64,000 bases of DNA from CAYQMF01 sp964418595. GTDB taxonomy: Bacteria > Planctomycetota > UBA1135 > UBA2386. Positions 44,104-52,556 of the stretch are shown in pieces. Location: assembly GCA_964418595.1 (NCBI GenBank), contig CAYQMF010000017.1, forward strand, positions 1 to 64,000, written 5' to 3'. The notes under the pieces were generated by a model, which saw nothing but the letters and a program-made list of their open reading frames with translations, made no database searches and was not told where the DNA came from. How positions within the stretch are numbered: the stretch's first letter is position 1; each line of letters opens with the position of its first letter. The translations under genes were made by a program, and so were the position numbers.

Positions 44104-44406
44104 ATGAGCGACCACACGCCGCGTCGAGACCTCGTCGAGCGCAACCCGGACGGGACGCTGACCAAGGAGACGATGAAGCGGGCGATGAAGGCCTTCCGCA
44201 AGCGCCTCAAGCTCGCGCGCCTCGACGACGAGTCGCGCCTCGGTCGCAACCCGATGACCACCGGCGGCAAGTCGGCCATCTGCGCGGTGCGACCACCGGA
44301 GCAGTACCCGCCCGAGGTCTGGAAGGAACTCGCAGCCAAGGGCCGGCTGATCGAGCTGGAGACGAACCTGTTCCAGATCGTGGAGCAGGGCGACGGCGAG
44401 GACTGA
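44104..44406 (+). CDS. Small conserved protein, planctomycete-type
   Basis: A 100-residue soluble basic protein. After a short N-terminus, residues 20-50 form a charged helix (KETMKRAMKAFRKRLKLARL) followed by DDESRLGRNPMTTGGKSAICAVRPPEQYPPEVWKEL and GRL..LETNLFQIVEQ. I recall similar small proteins across Planctomycetota, without known function. ATG 44104 is preferred to ATG 44068. It is divergent from the ATP-grasp gene. Confidence 0.75.
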   Translation: MSDHTPRRDLVERNPDGTLTKETMKRAMKAFRKRLKLARLDDESRLGRNPMTTGGKSAICAVRPPEQYPPEVWKELAAKGRLIELETNLFQIVEQGDGED

Positions 44407-44415
44407 GCGAAGCCC

Positions 44416-45054
44416 TCAGTCGTGCGGCACCACCGCCTCGGTGCCGAGCACGAACACGTCGAGCCACGCCCGGATCCGCGCGAGCACCTCGCGCGCCTGG
44501 TTGCGCAGCATCGTCCTGCGCCGGTACGTCCGACCCTCCGGGGCGACGACCCCGGTGACCGCCAGCCCATGGGTGTTGCCGAGGAACACGGCGCGCGGCA
44601 CGTGGAACCCGTTCGACACCACGAGCGCGCGCGTGAGTCCGAACGTGTCGCGCGCCCGGTGCATCGAGTCGAGCGTGCGCATCCCCCACGGATCGAGCTG
44701 GATCGCCGCCGCGGGCACGCCGTGCGCCAGCAGGTAGCGCTGCATCACCGCCGGCTCGTCGTAGTTCGCGCTGCTGTGCGCGTCGCCGCTCAGCAGCAGG
44801 CGCCGGACCGTGCCGCGCCGCAGCAGCTCCGCCGCGGCCGCGAGGCGATCCTCGAGCATCGCCGACGGCCGGCCGTCCTCGTGGATGCGCGCCCCGAGCA
44901 CGATCGCCACCTCGCACGACGGCGCCGTCTCGATCGTGCAGACATCCCCGCCCGGCGCCCACAGCACGTGCTGGTGCGCGGCGAGCGGCGGCAGGACGAG
45001 AATCGCCGCGGACCACAGCAGGCGACGCAGCCAGCGCCGGCGGCGGGTCTTCAC
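44416..45054 (-). CDS. DUF218/SanA-YdcF-family membrane protein
   Basis: A 212-residue protein with an N-terminal anchor (RRLLWSAAILVLPPLAAH) and a DUF218 fold: EVAIVLGARIHEDGRPSAMLEDRL, RRLLLSGDAHSSANYDEPAVMQRYL, LDPWGMRTLDSMHRARD and ALVVSNGFHVPRAVFL. SanA-type members influence envelope permeability; the biochemical activity is unknown. Its ATG overlaps the stop of the upstream caspase-FGE gene, so the two are co-translated. Confidence 0.88.
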   Translation of the reverse strand: MKTRRRRWLRRLLWSAAILVLPPLAAHQHVLWAPGGDVCTIETAPSCEVAIVLGARIHEDGRPSAMLEDRLAAAAELLRRGTVRRLLLSGDAHSSANYDEPAVMQRYLLAHGVPAAAIQLDPWGMRTLDSMHRARDTFGLTRALVVSNGFHVPRAVFLGNTHGLAVTGVVAPEGRTYRRRTMLRNQAREVLARIRAWLDVFVLGTEAVVPHD

Positions 45055-48000
45055 AGCGACCGCGCGATGCGGAACCCGATGCCCGCGAAGCTGTAGCCGG
45101 GCGCCCCGCCGTTGCGGTTGCTCACGCGCACGAACTGCGGCGCCGAATCGAAGGACAGGCCACGCGACACGCGCGCCGCGCCAACGAGGGCCATCGGGCC
45201 CCGCGGGTCGATCACGACGGCTTCGTTCACCCGGTAGCCGTCGGATGTGTAGGCGTCGCTACACCACTCCCACGCGTTGCCGAGCATGTCGTGGAAGCCC
45301 CAGGGGTTGGGAGCGAAGGAGCCGACCGGAGCGAGCAGGGCGTGCCCGTCGTCGAACCCGAACACCGACCACCCCGCGAAGCGCGCCTTGGCACGCGCAT
45401 CGACGACGTTGGCGTGGCCCTTGGCGGCGGCAGCGTCGTCGCCCCAGTAGCACAAGCTCGTCGTGCCGGCGCGGCAGGCGTACTCCCACTCGGCCTCCGT
45501 GGGCAGGCGGATCGTCAACTGGAGCGTGAGCTTGCCGTGCGCCCAGCGGACGTACGCCTGCGCATCGGTCCAACTGATGTGTACGGCCGGCCAGTCGTCG
45601 CGCGCCTTGACCCCGAGGCCCGGGAACGGATCCGCCCAGCAGGCGCCCGCCACCGATTCGAAGGCGCCGCTCGGCACGAGCGTGAGGCCCGCGCCTTCCT
45701 GCTCCGCGGTGGTCTTGTAGCCCGTTGCCTCCGCGAACACGCGCCACTGCCCAATCGTGATCTCCGTCTCGCCCAGGTAGAAGGGCTTGGTCAGGCGCAC
45801 GCGGTGCACGGGCTTCTCGTCGTCGTCGCCCTTCTCGGATCCCATGAGGAACTCGCCCGGTTCGACGAGGCGGAGCACCACGCCAGTGCGCTTGTCGCGC
45901 ACGCGGCGCGCCTGCGGCACCGATTTGCCGACGGTCGCATCGAGCACTTCGCGATCCCATCCGAACAACACCGTCCCAGGCGGCAGAGGGGTCGGCGCAG
46001 TAGGCCGGTCCGGCTCGGCAGGCTTCGTCGCGTCGGGTTTGTCGCTCGTGTCCGGGGGCGCCACCGGCTTCACGCCGACCCGGAACTGGCTCAGGGCGAG
46101 GAACAGCGACCGGTTGCGCAGCTCCTGGGCCGCGGCGACGCCGGCCGGCGAGGCGGCCAGGGCCTCGTCCTTGAGGAGGCGTTCGACGTAGCGGCGCGCC
46201 CGCGCCGAGTTGTAGCGCAGCGCGACCGTGTAGCTCTCGAGCGCCTTTGTCGCGTCGCCGTCGGCCTCGTGCTGGCTGCCCGCGCCGACGTGCCGCGCGA
46301 AGAGGCGGGCCCGGATCTCGATGGTCTGCTCGTCGATGCGGACGCCGTAGTGCGGGTTCGCCTGGATGCGGGCGGCCTGATACAGCTCGAGCGCCTTCTC
46401 CAGGTCGCCGTCGGCGAACGCCTGGTTGCCGGCCTCGAACCCGCGACGGACTTCCAGCGGCACGCGCTCGCGGGTCAGCTCCGCGAGGAGACGCTCGATC
46501 TCGTCGGCGTTGCGCACCTGCGGCTTCGCCTCCCACCACGCGACCACGTCGTCCGCACCCGGCCACTGGCCCGCCGTGCGGCCGAGTTCGAGGGCGCGCT
46601 CGAGCGTGTGCCGCGCCCAGTTGCCATCGACGTAGCTGCGCCACTGGTCGAGGATCGCACTGGTCTGCTGCACGCCGGCGAGCGCCACGCGGGCGAGTTC
46701 CCACTTGCCCTCGGCGATCCGCTGGCGCGCCGTCGCCCACTCCGACTGATCGAAGCGATCGCTCAGCGTGGGCTCCGTCCGCGGCGCCGCCTCATCGGTC
46801 AGCGCGGCGGCGGTGGGATCGGCGCCCAGCGCGTCCAACGCTGCCTTGTCGAGCGCGATCACGAGGTCGGCCACCGGAATGCCGCTGTACCGACCGGCCC
46901 GGTCGCGCAACCACGCCGCGGGAGTGAGCGTCGGAGTCGCGGTCTGCACCACGCGCGACGCGTGCACGACCTGCACCTTCAGCTCCCGCAGACTCGGCAC
47001 GCGCAACAAGAACGCACCGTCGCGATCGCTACGGGCTTCGAGCACGTGGTACTCGCCGCGAGCACCGGTGACCGTCGCCCGCACGTGCACCATGCGCGGC
47101 GGGGTCAACCGTCCGCGTACGACGGTAACTTCCGGCAACAGCGGCACGACCAGCTCCCGGTCGGCCTCCGCATCGCCCAGCGCCAAGGCCTCCGTGCGCG
47201 TGAGGTAGCCGTCGGCGCGGATCTCGAGCTGGTGGCTGCCTGGCGCGCCCGCCAGCCGGGCCTGCGCGTCGGTGATCGCGTGCTCCGTGTCGTCGAGCAC
47301 GACCCGGCCGCCCTCGATCCGCCCCCCGGTCAGCGCATCGAGCAGGCGCACACGGAAGCCGACGCGGCGCGGCACCACGAGGTTGGGCAGGGCGGCGCGG
47401 CGCTCGGCCTTCTCGGGCTCGAGCAGTTCCGGCTCCTGCACGTTGCGCGTGCCGCGCAGCGTGAGATCGCGCGCCTGCTTGAACACCTCGACCAGCGTCG
47501 ACGTCGCCGCCTGCTGGGCGCGCATCTGCAGGGCCTCGATGAACGCGCCGCTGAACGCGAACAGTTCGCCGCCGCTCCCCGCGGCCACCAGCCGACCGAG
47601 CTTCGCGCCGAACAGTTGCCAGGCGTCGTCGCGCACTCCCACCGCGTCGCCGGGCGGCGCCCCGACGTTGGGGCGACACGCATCGACCAGCAGCATGGTG
47701 GAGAGATCGACGCCACGCTTGCTCGCCGCCTGCTGCGCCTGCCGCAGCCAGGCCAGCAGCTGGGCCTGGCCGATGGCGGGCTGGAAGCGCTCGCCGGCAC
47801 GCTGGCTGTAGTAACCGAGCAGCCGCTGCTCCTTCTGCTCGGTCCAGCCGTGTCCGACCCAGGCCACGATCAGCATCGCCGGCCGCGCCGCGCTCTCCGC
47901 AGCGCCGATCCGGGCGGCGAGGGTCGCGATCGCGTCCTCGACCGCGCCGGCGTGCACGCGCTCGCCGGAGAGCATCACCACGGAGTCGCGGGCGACGCCG

Positions 48001-48245
48001 CCGTGCTTCACGAGCGCGTCGCGCAGCAGCTCACCGCTGCGCCTGGCGCTGGGCAGGTTCCAGGTCGGGTCGGCGCGGTACTCGTCGGCGGTGACGATCA
48101 CCGCGCCACGGGTCGCGGCGCCGACGACGGTGGCGTTCTCCCAACGCAGTGGATGCTCCGGCAGGAACTCGGCGAACTCCTGGCCACGGAGCACCGCGGT
48201 CGCGCAGGCGAGAGCGAGGAGAGCGAAGGGAATGGGCGAGGTCAT
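45051..48245 (-). CDS. Secreted caspase-like peptidase fused to FGE/sulfatase-modifying domain
   Basis: A 1064-residue protein starting at ATG 48245 with a signal peptide (SPIPFALLALACATAVLRGQ). The N-terminal caspase (C14) fold has the His-Cys dyad: H132 (WVGHGW) and C190 (LLVDACRPN). The middle (about 300-760) contains a carboxypeptidase-regulatory-like beta region (VRGRLTPPRMVHVRA) and TPR-like helices. The last ~270 residues are an FGE/SUMF1 domain (VEPGEFLMGSEKGDDDEKPVHRV…YLGETEITIGQW…LPTEAEWEYACRAGTTSLCYWG…MLGNAWEWCSD…GIGFRIARSL). Caspase-FGE architectures are known in multicellular or complex bacteria; export of both domains is notable. Confidence 0.88.
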   Translation of the reverse strand: MTSPIPFALLALACATAVLRGQEFAEFLPEHPLRWENATVVGAATRGAVIVTADEYRADPTWNLPSARRSGELLRDALVKHGGVARDSVVMLSGERVHAGAVEDAIATLAARIGAAESAARPAMLIVAWVGHGWTEQKEQRLLGYYSQRAGERFQPAIGQAQLLAWLRQAQQAASKRGVDLSTMLLVDACRPNVGAPPGDAVGVRDDAWQLFGAKLGRLVAAGSGGELFAFSGAFIEALQMRAQQAATSTLVEVFKQARDLTLRGTRNVQEPELLEPEKAERRAALPNLVVPRRVGFRVRLLDALTGGRIEGGRVVLDDTEHAITDAQARLAGAPGSHQLEIRADGYLTRTEALALGDAEADRELVVPLLPEVTVVRGRLTPPRMVHVRATVTGARGEYHVLEARSDRDGAFLLRVPSLRELKVQVVHASRVVQTATPTLTPAAWLRDRAGRYSGIPVADLVIALDKAALDALGADPTAAALTDEAAPRTEPTLSDRFDQSEWATARQRIAEGKWELARVALAGVQQTSAILDQWRSYVDGNWARHTLERALELGRTAGQWPGADDVVAWWEAKPQVRNADEIERLLAELTRERVPLEVRRGFEAGNQAFADGDLEKALELYQAARIQANPHYGVRIDEQTIEIRARLFARHVGAGSQHEADGDATKALESYTVALRYNSARARRYVERLLKDEALAASPAGVAAAQELRNRSLFLALSQFRVGVKPVAPPDTSDKPDATKPAEPDRPTAPTPLPPGTVLFGWDREVLDATVGKSVPQARRVRDKRTGVVLRLVEPGEFLMGSEKGDDDEKPVHRVRLTKPFYLGETEITIGQWRVFAEATGYKTTAEQEGAGLTLVPSGAFESVAGACWADPFPGLGVKARDDWPAVHISWTDAQAYVRWAHGKLTLQLTIRLPTEAEWEYACRAGTTSLCYWGDDAAAAKGHANVVDARAKARFAGWSVFGFDDGHALLAPVGSFAPNPWGFHDMLGNAWEWCSDAYTSDGYRVNEAVVIDPRGPMALVGAARVSRGLSFDSAPQFVRVSNRNGGAPGYSFAGIGFRIARSL

Positions 48246-48311
48246 CGGCGGAGAGGCCACAGCCTAACCTGCTCGCTTGCGCGCGCACGCCGCGACGTCG
48301 AGACTCCGGGC

Positions 48312-49484
48312 ATGTCCGAGTCTCGTCCGATGCACTGGTGGTCGTACTGCAGCATCCTGCTCATGGTCGCGACCGCGGTCACGCTTCCTGCGCAGGAGGA
48401 GCGGACGATCGATGGCCAGCGTTGCTGGGTGGCCAGCGGCGAGGCCGAAGGCGACACGCCCGATGCCGCCAAGGAGGCTGCCGTCGCCGCGGCGCGGGCG
48501 CGCCTGCTCGCCTTCCGGGGCACGCGCATCAGCCGCGAGGTCTCGCAGACCTGGCGGGAGCAGATCGCGCAGCGCGGCAAGCAGGACGCCACCGGCACCT
48601 ACGACGAAACCACCGAGAGCCGCCTGCGCGAGACGGTGACCGGCGAGCTGCGCGGGTCGTTCGTGGTCACCAGTCGCGCCGAGCGCCGCACCGGCGCGCG
48701 CTTCGCCGGCAGCGCCGAGGTCGCCTGCCCGGAGCGCACCCTCCTGCCGCACCGGCGGCTGACCACGCTGCACGCGGAGAAGACTGCGGTGCTGGCCGAC
48801 TACCTGCAGCTCGCGCAGGAGTACGAGGTCGACGAACCAGGACTCGCGGAGCAGACCCTGCAGCTCGCCTGGGCGCGCTTCGCCACGTCGCAGGCCGCCC
48901 TCGCCATCGCCCAGCGGGCGATGCGCGCGGAACGCGACGGCGACGCGCTGCTGTTCGCGGAGATGGCGGCGGAGAAGGCAGGCGATGACGGGGCGGTGAA
49001 GCAGGCTGCGCTCGACGTCGTGCGCGCGGTGCGCGCTCGCGTGCCCCGGGTCGAAGCGCTGGTGCAGGATCTCCTGCGCGCGGCGCAGGCCCGCAACACG
49101 CCCCAGCTCCTCAGCGCCACCCTGACCATGGAACCCGGGCGCGCCCTGATCGGCTGGCAGGTCGACGACGCGGCGTCGGCGCGGCTCCTGAAGACCTGGG
49201 TCGACCACGAGCTGACGTTGCACTGGTCGTACCGCAGCGACGACGCTGCGAAGGTGACGTTCGCGTGGCCGCCCGCCACGCCGAGCGCGATGCCGTCGAC
49301 CCTGATCGTGTGGCGCATCGCCGCGGACAGTCCGCTGTGGCAGGAACTCGAGAAGGTCACCAACCGCGCGTGGCCGCGCACCGGCGAGGTGGCGGAGGCG
49401 GATCGATTGACCTTGCGCGACCTGGTGCGCGCACTCATCGCGTCGCCGGCGCCGGCGGCGATCGTGCGCTTGCCGGACCGCTAG
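48312..49484 (+). CDS. Secreted LPP20-like protein
   Basis: A 390-residue protein starting at ATG 48312. A signal anchor (YCSILLMVATAVTLPAQ) is followed by WVASGEAEGDTPDAAKEAAVAAARARLLAF, similar to the LPP20/FlgT N-terminal repeat, and helical regions. The C-terminal part shows a beta-rich domain (ALIGWQVDDAASARLLKTWV). No catalytic motif seen. It is divergent from the caspase-FGE gene with 66 bases between starts and may be co-regulated with it. Confidence 0.72.
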   Translation: MSESRPMHWWSYCSILLMVATAVTLPAQEERTIDGQRCWVASGEAEGDTPDAAKEAAVAAARARLLAFRGTRISREVSQTWREQIAQRGKQDATGTYDETTESRLRETVTGELRGSFVVTSRAERRTGARFAGSAEVACPERTLLPHRRLTTLHAEKTAVLADYLQLAQEYEVDEPGLAEQTLQLAWARFATSQAALAIAQRAMRAERDGDALLFAEMAAEKAGDDGAVKQAALDVVRAVRARVPRVEALVQDLLRAAQARNTPQLLSATLTMEPGRALIGWQVDDAASARLLKTWVDHELTLHWSYRSDDAAKVTFAWPPATPSAMPSTLIVWRIAADSPLWQELEKVTNRAWPRTGEVAEADRLTLRDLVRALIASPAPAAIVRLPDR

Positions 49485-49509
49485 CGCGACACGCGGCCGT
49501 TCAGGTGAT

Positions 49510-50715
49510 TCAGTCGCCGCGCACCAGGGCGCGCACCACTTCTTCGCCCGCCTGCGGCCCGGGCGACATGCTGCGCTCGTACGCGAACTCGCGATCCGCC
49601 GCGTCGCGCGCCGAGATCAGGTAGCCGACTTCGTCGTCGACGAGTCCGAACACCAGCAGGTGCGGGCGACGCGCCTCGCGGCGCAGGCGCTCCGCGAGAC
49701 CGGGCTCCATTTCGCCGGGCACGCACGCGATCTCGAGCGCGCCGAGACGCAGGTAACCGACTCCGGTGCGCAGGAGCCCGGCGTGCGTCGGCCGCGGGAT
49801 GACGCCGGTCTGACGACCGAACACGAGCCCCAGCGAGTCCATGCGCAGGAAGAGGTCGCGGCGCCGTACCTCGAGGTCCGGCACGGACAACGGTGTCGCG
49901 GCGGCCAGCGCATTCTCGGCGAGCGCGCACAGGGTCCGGCCCATCGCCTCCGTGCCGGCGACGTTGCGGTCGGCGACGCCGGGCGAGACCATCGCGCCGA
50001 GCGCACCGTTCACGAAGACCGCCTGGCCGCGGCCGCGGGCCTTCCACTCGTCGCAGAGCGTGCCCACGAAGTCGGGCGACAGCAGCGTCTCGCGCCGGCT
50101 CAGCACTTCCGGATGACACGCGAGGTGCACGAGCGTGCCCAGCGGCGAACCGTCGGCCATCGCCACCGCGTGCAGCACGTGCAGGTCGCGGTCGAAGACC
50201 CCCTGCCGGTTGGGATTGCGCACGAGGCCTGTGCCGGGCAGGCGGGCGACGCCGTGCACGAGGCGCGCCGGTCGGCACTTCTCCTCCGCCGCCGCCACCG
50301 CGCCGGCGATGCCGTCTCGCATCTGCCGGATGTGCGCCGGATCGCGTCCGGACACGAGCCCGTAGTAGCCCCACAGCCCGACAGGATCGGGGCCCGCGTG
50401 CGTGTGGCTGCTGCACAGGAACACGTCGCCCAGCGCGAAGCCCGCGATGCCGCCTTTGATCCAGTCGGCGTCGTGGCGCTGCAGGCCGAGGCTGTCGATG
50501 CCGACGATCGCGATCCGCCGCGCGCCGGCACGCAGCACCAGCGCGCGCGCCTTCAGCGGCGCGTGCCGACCGGTGGCCACGCGCGCGATCCCGAATCCGC
50601 CCATGTAGGGCAGGTCGTGCGGCGTGATGTCCGCCTCGGCGGCGCCGACCTCGAGATCCGTCACCGGATCGAGGCGCGCGTAGCTGGCCGCCACTGCCGG
50701 CAGCGGCGCCTGCAT
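49510..50715 (-). CDS. Neutral/alkaline ceramidase-like protein
   Basis: About 401 residues from ATG 50715. VGAAEADITPHDLPYMGGFG, SSHTHAGPDPVG and RNPNRQGVFDRDLHVL match the neutral ceramidase N-terminal fold (zinc His in SHTHAGP, LVHLACHPEVL), with NGALGAMVSP near the nucleophile region. The start is unresolved: the frame stays open upstream and reads a lipoprotein-like TLAFALLALSGGGC, but the first upstream ATG (50922) lies deep inside the preceding gene. ATG 50715 leaves no signal. Possibly an unusual start or a small sequence error near the C-run at 50779. Confidence 0.75.
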   Translation of the reverse strand: MQAPLPAVAASYARLDPVTDLEVGAAEADITPHDLPYMGGFGIARVATGRHAPLKARALVLRAGARRIAIVGIDSLGLQRHDADWIKGGIAGFALGDVFLCSSHTHAGPDPVGLWGYYGLVSGRDPAHIRQMRDGIAGAVAAAEEKCRPARLVHGVARLPGTGLVRNPNRQGVFDRDLHVLHAVAMADGSPLGTLVHLACHPEVLSRRETLLSPDFVGTLCDEWKARGRGQAVFVNGALGAMVSPGVADRNVAGTEAMGRTLCALAENALAAATPLSVPDLEVRRRDLFLRMDSLGLVFGRQTGVIPRPTHAGLLRTGVGYLRLGALEIACVPGEMEPGLAERLRREARRPHLLVFGLVDDEVGYLISARDAADREFAYERSMSPGPQAGEEVVRALVRGD

Positions 50716-50779
50716 GAAACCGGTGCAGCCACCACCCGAGAGCGCGAGCAGCGCGAAGGCGAGCGTCGCCGGGGGCGCG

Positions 50780-51676
50780 CTAGGCGCCCGCGAGCACGCG
50801 ACGCGCGCGCTGCAGGATCTCGCAGATCTCGCGGTCCTCGCGGTAGCCGTACACGCGCTGGAGGTCGCCGAGGAACGCGAGCAGGATGGCGCGGTCGTCC
50901 ACCTCGGAGAGGGAACTGGCATCGCTGGCGTATCCTGCCGAGCGAAGGTAGCGCAGGCAATCGGCCTTCGTGATCGTGCGGCCGCCATGGAACGGATCGA
51001 CCAGCACCGGGCGCACGCCGTGCAGGCGCACGAGGAAGTGCTCCGGCATCCACACGCCGCTGAGTGACAAGCCCAGGCGCCGGCCCACCAGGATGTAGAG
51101 CATGCAGAGGCTCACCGGCATGCCCTTCTTCTTGGCGAGCACGGAGTCGAACAGGAGATTGTCGAGTTCGTAGTAACTCGCCGCATCGCCGGTGTAGCCC
51201 TCCCGCTCGGCGAGCAGCTCCGTGATCGCACGCGCAGCCGCCGCCGCAGTGCGCACGCGCAGTGTGTGGCGCAGGCGCGCGGCGAGATCGTCGAGCCGCG
51301 TCGCGACGGAGCGCCGGACACTCCGACCGGGCGCCGCCACCTCGGTGAGCAGACAGGCGCCCTCTTCGAGCAGCGACCAGCGCACCCGGTCCTGCACCTC
51401 GTGGCGCAAGCGGAAGGCGAGGTTGCGCAACGCGGCCAGCCAGTCTTCGAGGTCGAGGGCGCGCAGGATGGCGCGGGCGCGGCCGCGGAGCTGGGCGTCT
51501 GGATGGTTCGTGGCGCGCTCGAGGCTGGGCCGCGCGAGGCTCCCCCACGCGAGGAGCTGACGGCGACACGCGTCGAAGATGCGACGGTCGCCGTCGACGA
51601 GCAGACTCACCGCCGCGTCGATGGACGCAGGACGGGGCGGGGCTGCGATGGTGCTGCGCTGTTCTTGCTGCTGCAT
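50780..51676 (-). CDS. SirB1-type transglutaminase-like protein
   Basis: A 298-residue protein starting at ATG 51676. The N-terminal part is helical and HEAT-like (HPDAQLRGRARAILRALD). The C-terminal half is the SirB1/transglutaminase-like core: YYELDNLLFDSVLAKKKGMPVSLCMLYILVGRRLG, then GVWMPEHFLVRL and LVDPFHGG. Cys (SLCMLY), His (PEHFLV) and Asp (VDPF) form the expected triad. Function of this family is uncertain. Two palindromes lie 54-80 bases upstream. Confidence 0.87.
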   Translation of the reverse strand: MQQQEQRSTIAAPPRPASIDAAVSLLVDGDRRIFDACRRQLLAWGSLARPSLERATNHPDAQLRGRARAILRALDLEDWLAALRNLAFRLRHEVQDRVRWSLLEEGACLLTEVAAPGRSVRRSVATRLDDLAARLRHTLRVRTAAAAARAITELLAEREGYTGDAASYYELDNLLFDSVLAKKKGMPVSLCMLYILVGRRLGLSLSGVWMPEHFLVRLHGVRPVLVDPFHGGRTITKADCLRYLRSAGYASDASSLSEVDDRAILLAFLGDLQRVYGYREDREICEILQRARRVLAGA

Positions 51677-51729
51677 CGCTTCGATCTCTTTGGCGCCAGG
51701 CCCGCGCAGTCTAGCAACGGCGGGCGAGG

Positions 51730-51756
51730 GCCTCGCGAGGCGTTTCGGGCCCGAAA
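51730..51756. promoter_or_regulatory. Two adjacent perfect palindromes
   Basis: GCCTCGCGAGGC (51730-51741, 12 bp) and TTTCGGGCCCGAAA (51743-51756, 14 bp), one base apart, in the upstream region of the SirB1-like gene (start 51676). The second carries A/T-tipped arms, unusual in this GC-rich background. A dimeric repressor or activator site is the simplest reading. Confidence 0.5.
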
Positions 51757-51863
51757 GACGGTGCCGCCATACTCCGCGAAGCATGCGGGCGAAGGCGCGC
51801 GCACGACCCGACGTTGCCATCGACGCGGAGCGATGCACGCCAGAGCGGAGACCGCGCGCGGCC

Positions 51864-51891
51864 GACTCGGCGAGTCCGTGCCTTTTTTTTT
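51864..51891 (+). terminator. Plus-strand hairpin with nine-T run, no plus-strand gene upstream
   Basis: GACTC-GGC-GAGTC (51864-51876) followed six bases later by nine consecutive T (51883-51891) on the plus strand. It looks like an intrinsic terminator, yet flanking genes are all on the minus strand. Nine T in a row is exceptional in this window. It may end an unannotated plus-strand RNA from the 51.68-51.86 kb gap. Confidence 0.45.
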
Positions 51892-51934
51892 CGGCGGGTC
51901 GGCGCGCGGCCCCCGCGAGCGCGATGGCGACGCG

Positions 51935-52498
51935 CTACTTCTTCGTACCGGAGGCCTCGACGGCCTGTGCACCGGCAGGGGTGCCCCCCTCGATGCGGCC
52001 CTTGAGGTTTTGCAGGTTGGTGTTGAAGGAATCGGCGAGCATCCCCTTCAACATCGGGCCCATCAGCCGAAAGGCGTAGCCCAGCTCGCCGCGGTCGTGC
52101 CAGGTGACCTCGGTCTGCTCACCCTTCGCCTCGAAGCGGACCTCGCCGTGCACCGGCGCCATGCCCTCCATGTTCATCGTGTAGGCGATGCCGTGCCCCG
52201 GGTCGGCCTTCACGATCTCGAGCTGGCCCTTGCCGAGCTTCTCGCCCGACCACTTCATGATCGCGCCGAGTCCGGTCTTCTGTCCCTCGTAGGTCCAGGT
52301 CGCCGCCGGATCGGCCGCGTCGTTCCACACGGTCCACGCCTTCCAGGAGTCGAGGGTCGCAACTGCGGGATAGATCTGCGCGGGGGACGCCTTGATCGAC
52401 ACCGATGCCTGCGCCTCGAAGGTGGGCGACATGAAGGCGGGAACGATCGCGAGGATCGCGACCAGGACGACGAGGACGAGGAAGGCCTTCTTGAGCAT
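51935..52498 (-). CDS. SRPBCC (START/PYR-like) protein with N-terminal anchor
   Basis: A 187-residue protein starting at ATG 52498. An N-terminal helix (FLVLVVLVAILAIVPAF) precedes a polyketide-cyclase/SRPBCC fold: SVSIKASPAQIYPAVATLDSWKAW, WSGEKLGKGQLEIVKADPG, EVTWHDRGELGYAF, MLADSFNTNLQNLKGRIE. These bind hydrophobic ligands or act in stress response; the ligand is unknown. The C-terminal tail is Ala/Gly-rich. The longer upstream frame is a shadow. Confidence 0.85.
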   Translation of the reverse strand: MLKKAFLVLVVLVAILAIVPAFMSPTFEAQASVSIKASPAQIYPAVATLDSWKAWTVWNDAADPAATWTYEGQKTGLGAIMKWSGEKLGKGQLEIVKADPGHGIAYTMNMEGMAPVHGEVRFEAKGEQTEVTWHDRGELGYAFRLMGPMLKGMLADSFNTNLQNLKGRIEGGTPAGAQAVEASGTKK

Positions 52499-52556
52499 GG
52501 CGGGACCGGTGGAGGAAGCAGGGATTGTGCGGCCACGCCGGGCCCGCGGCGATGGG

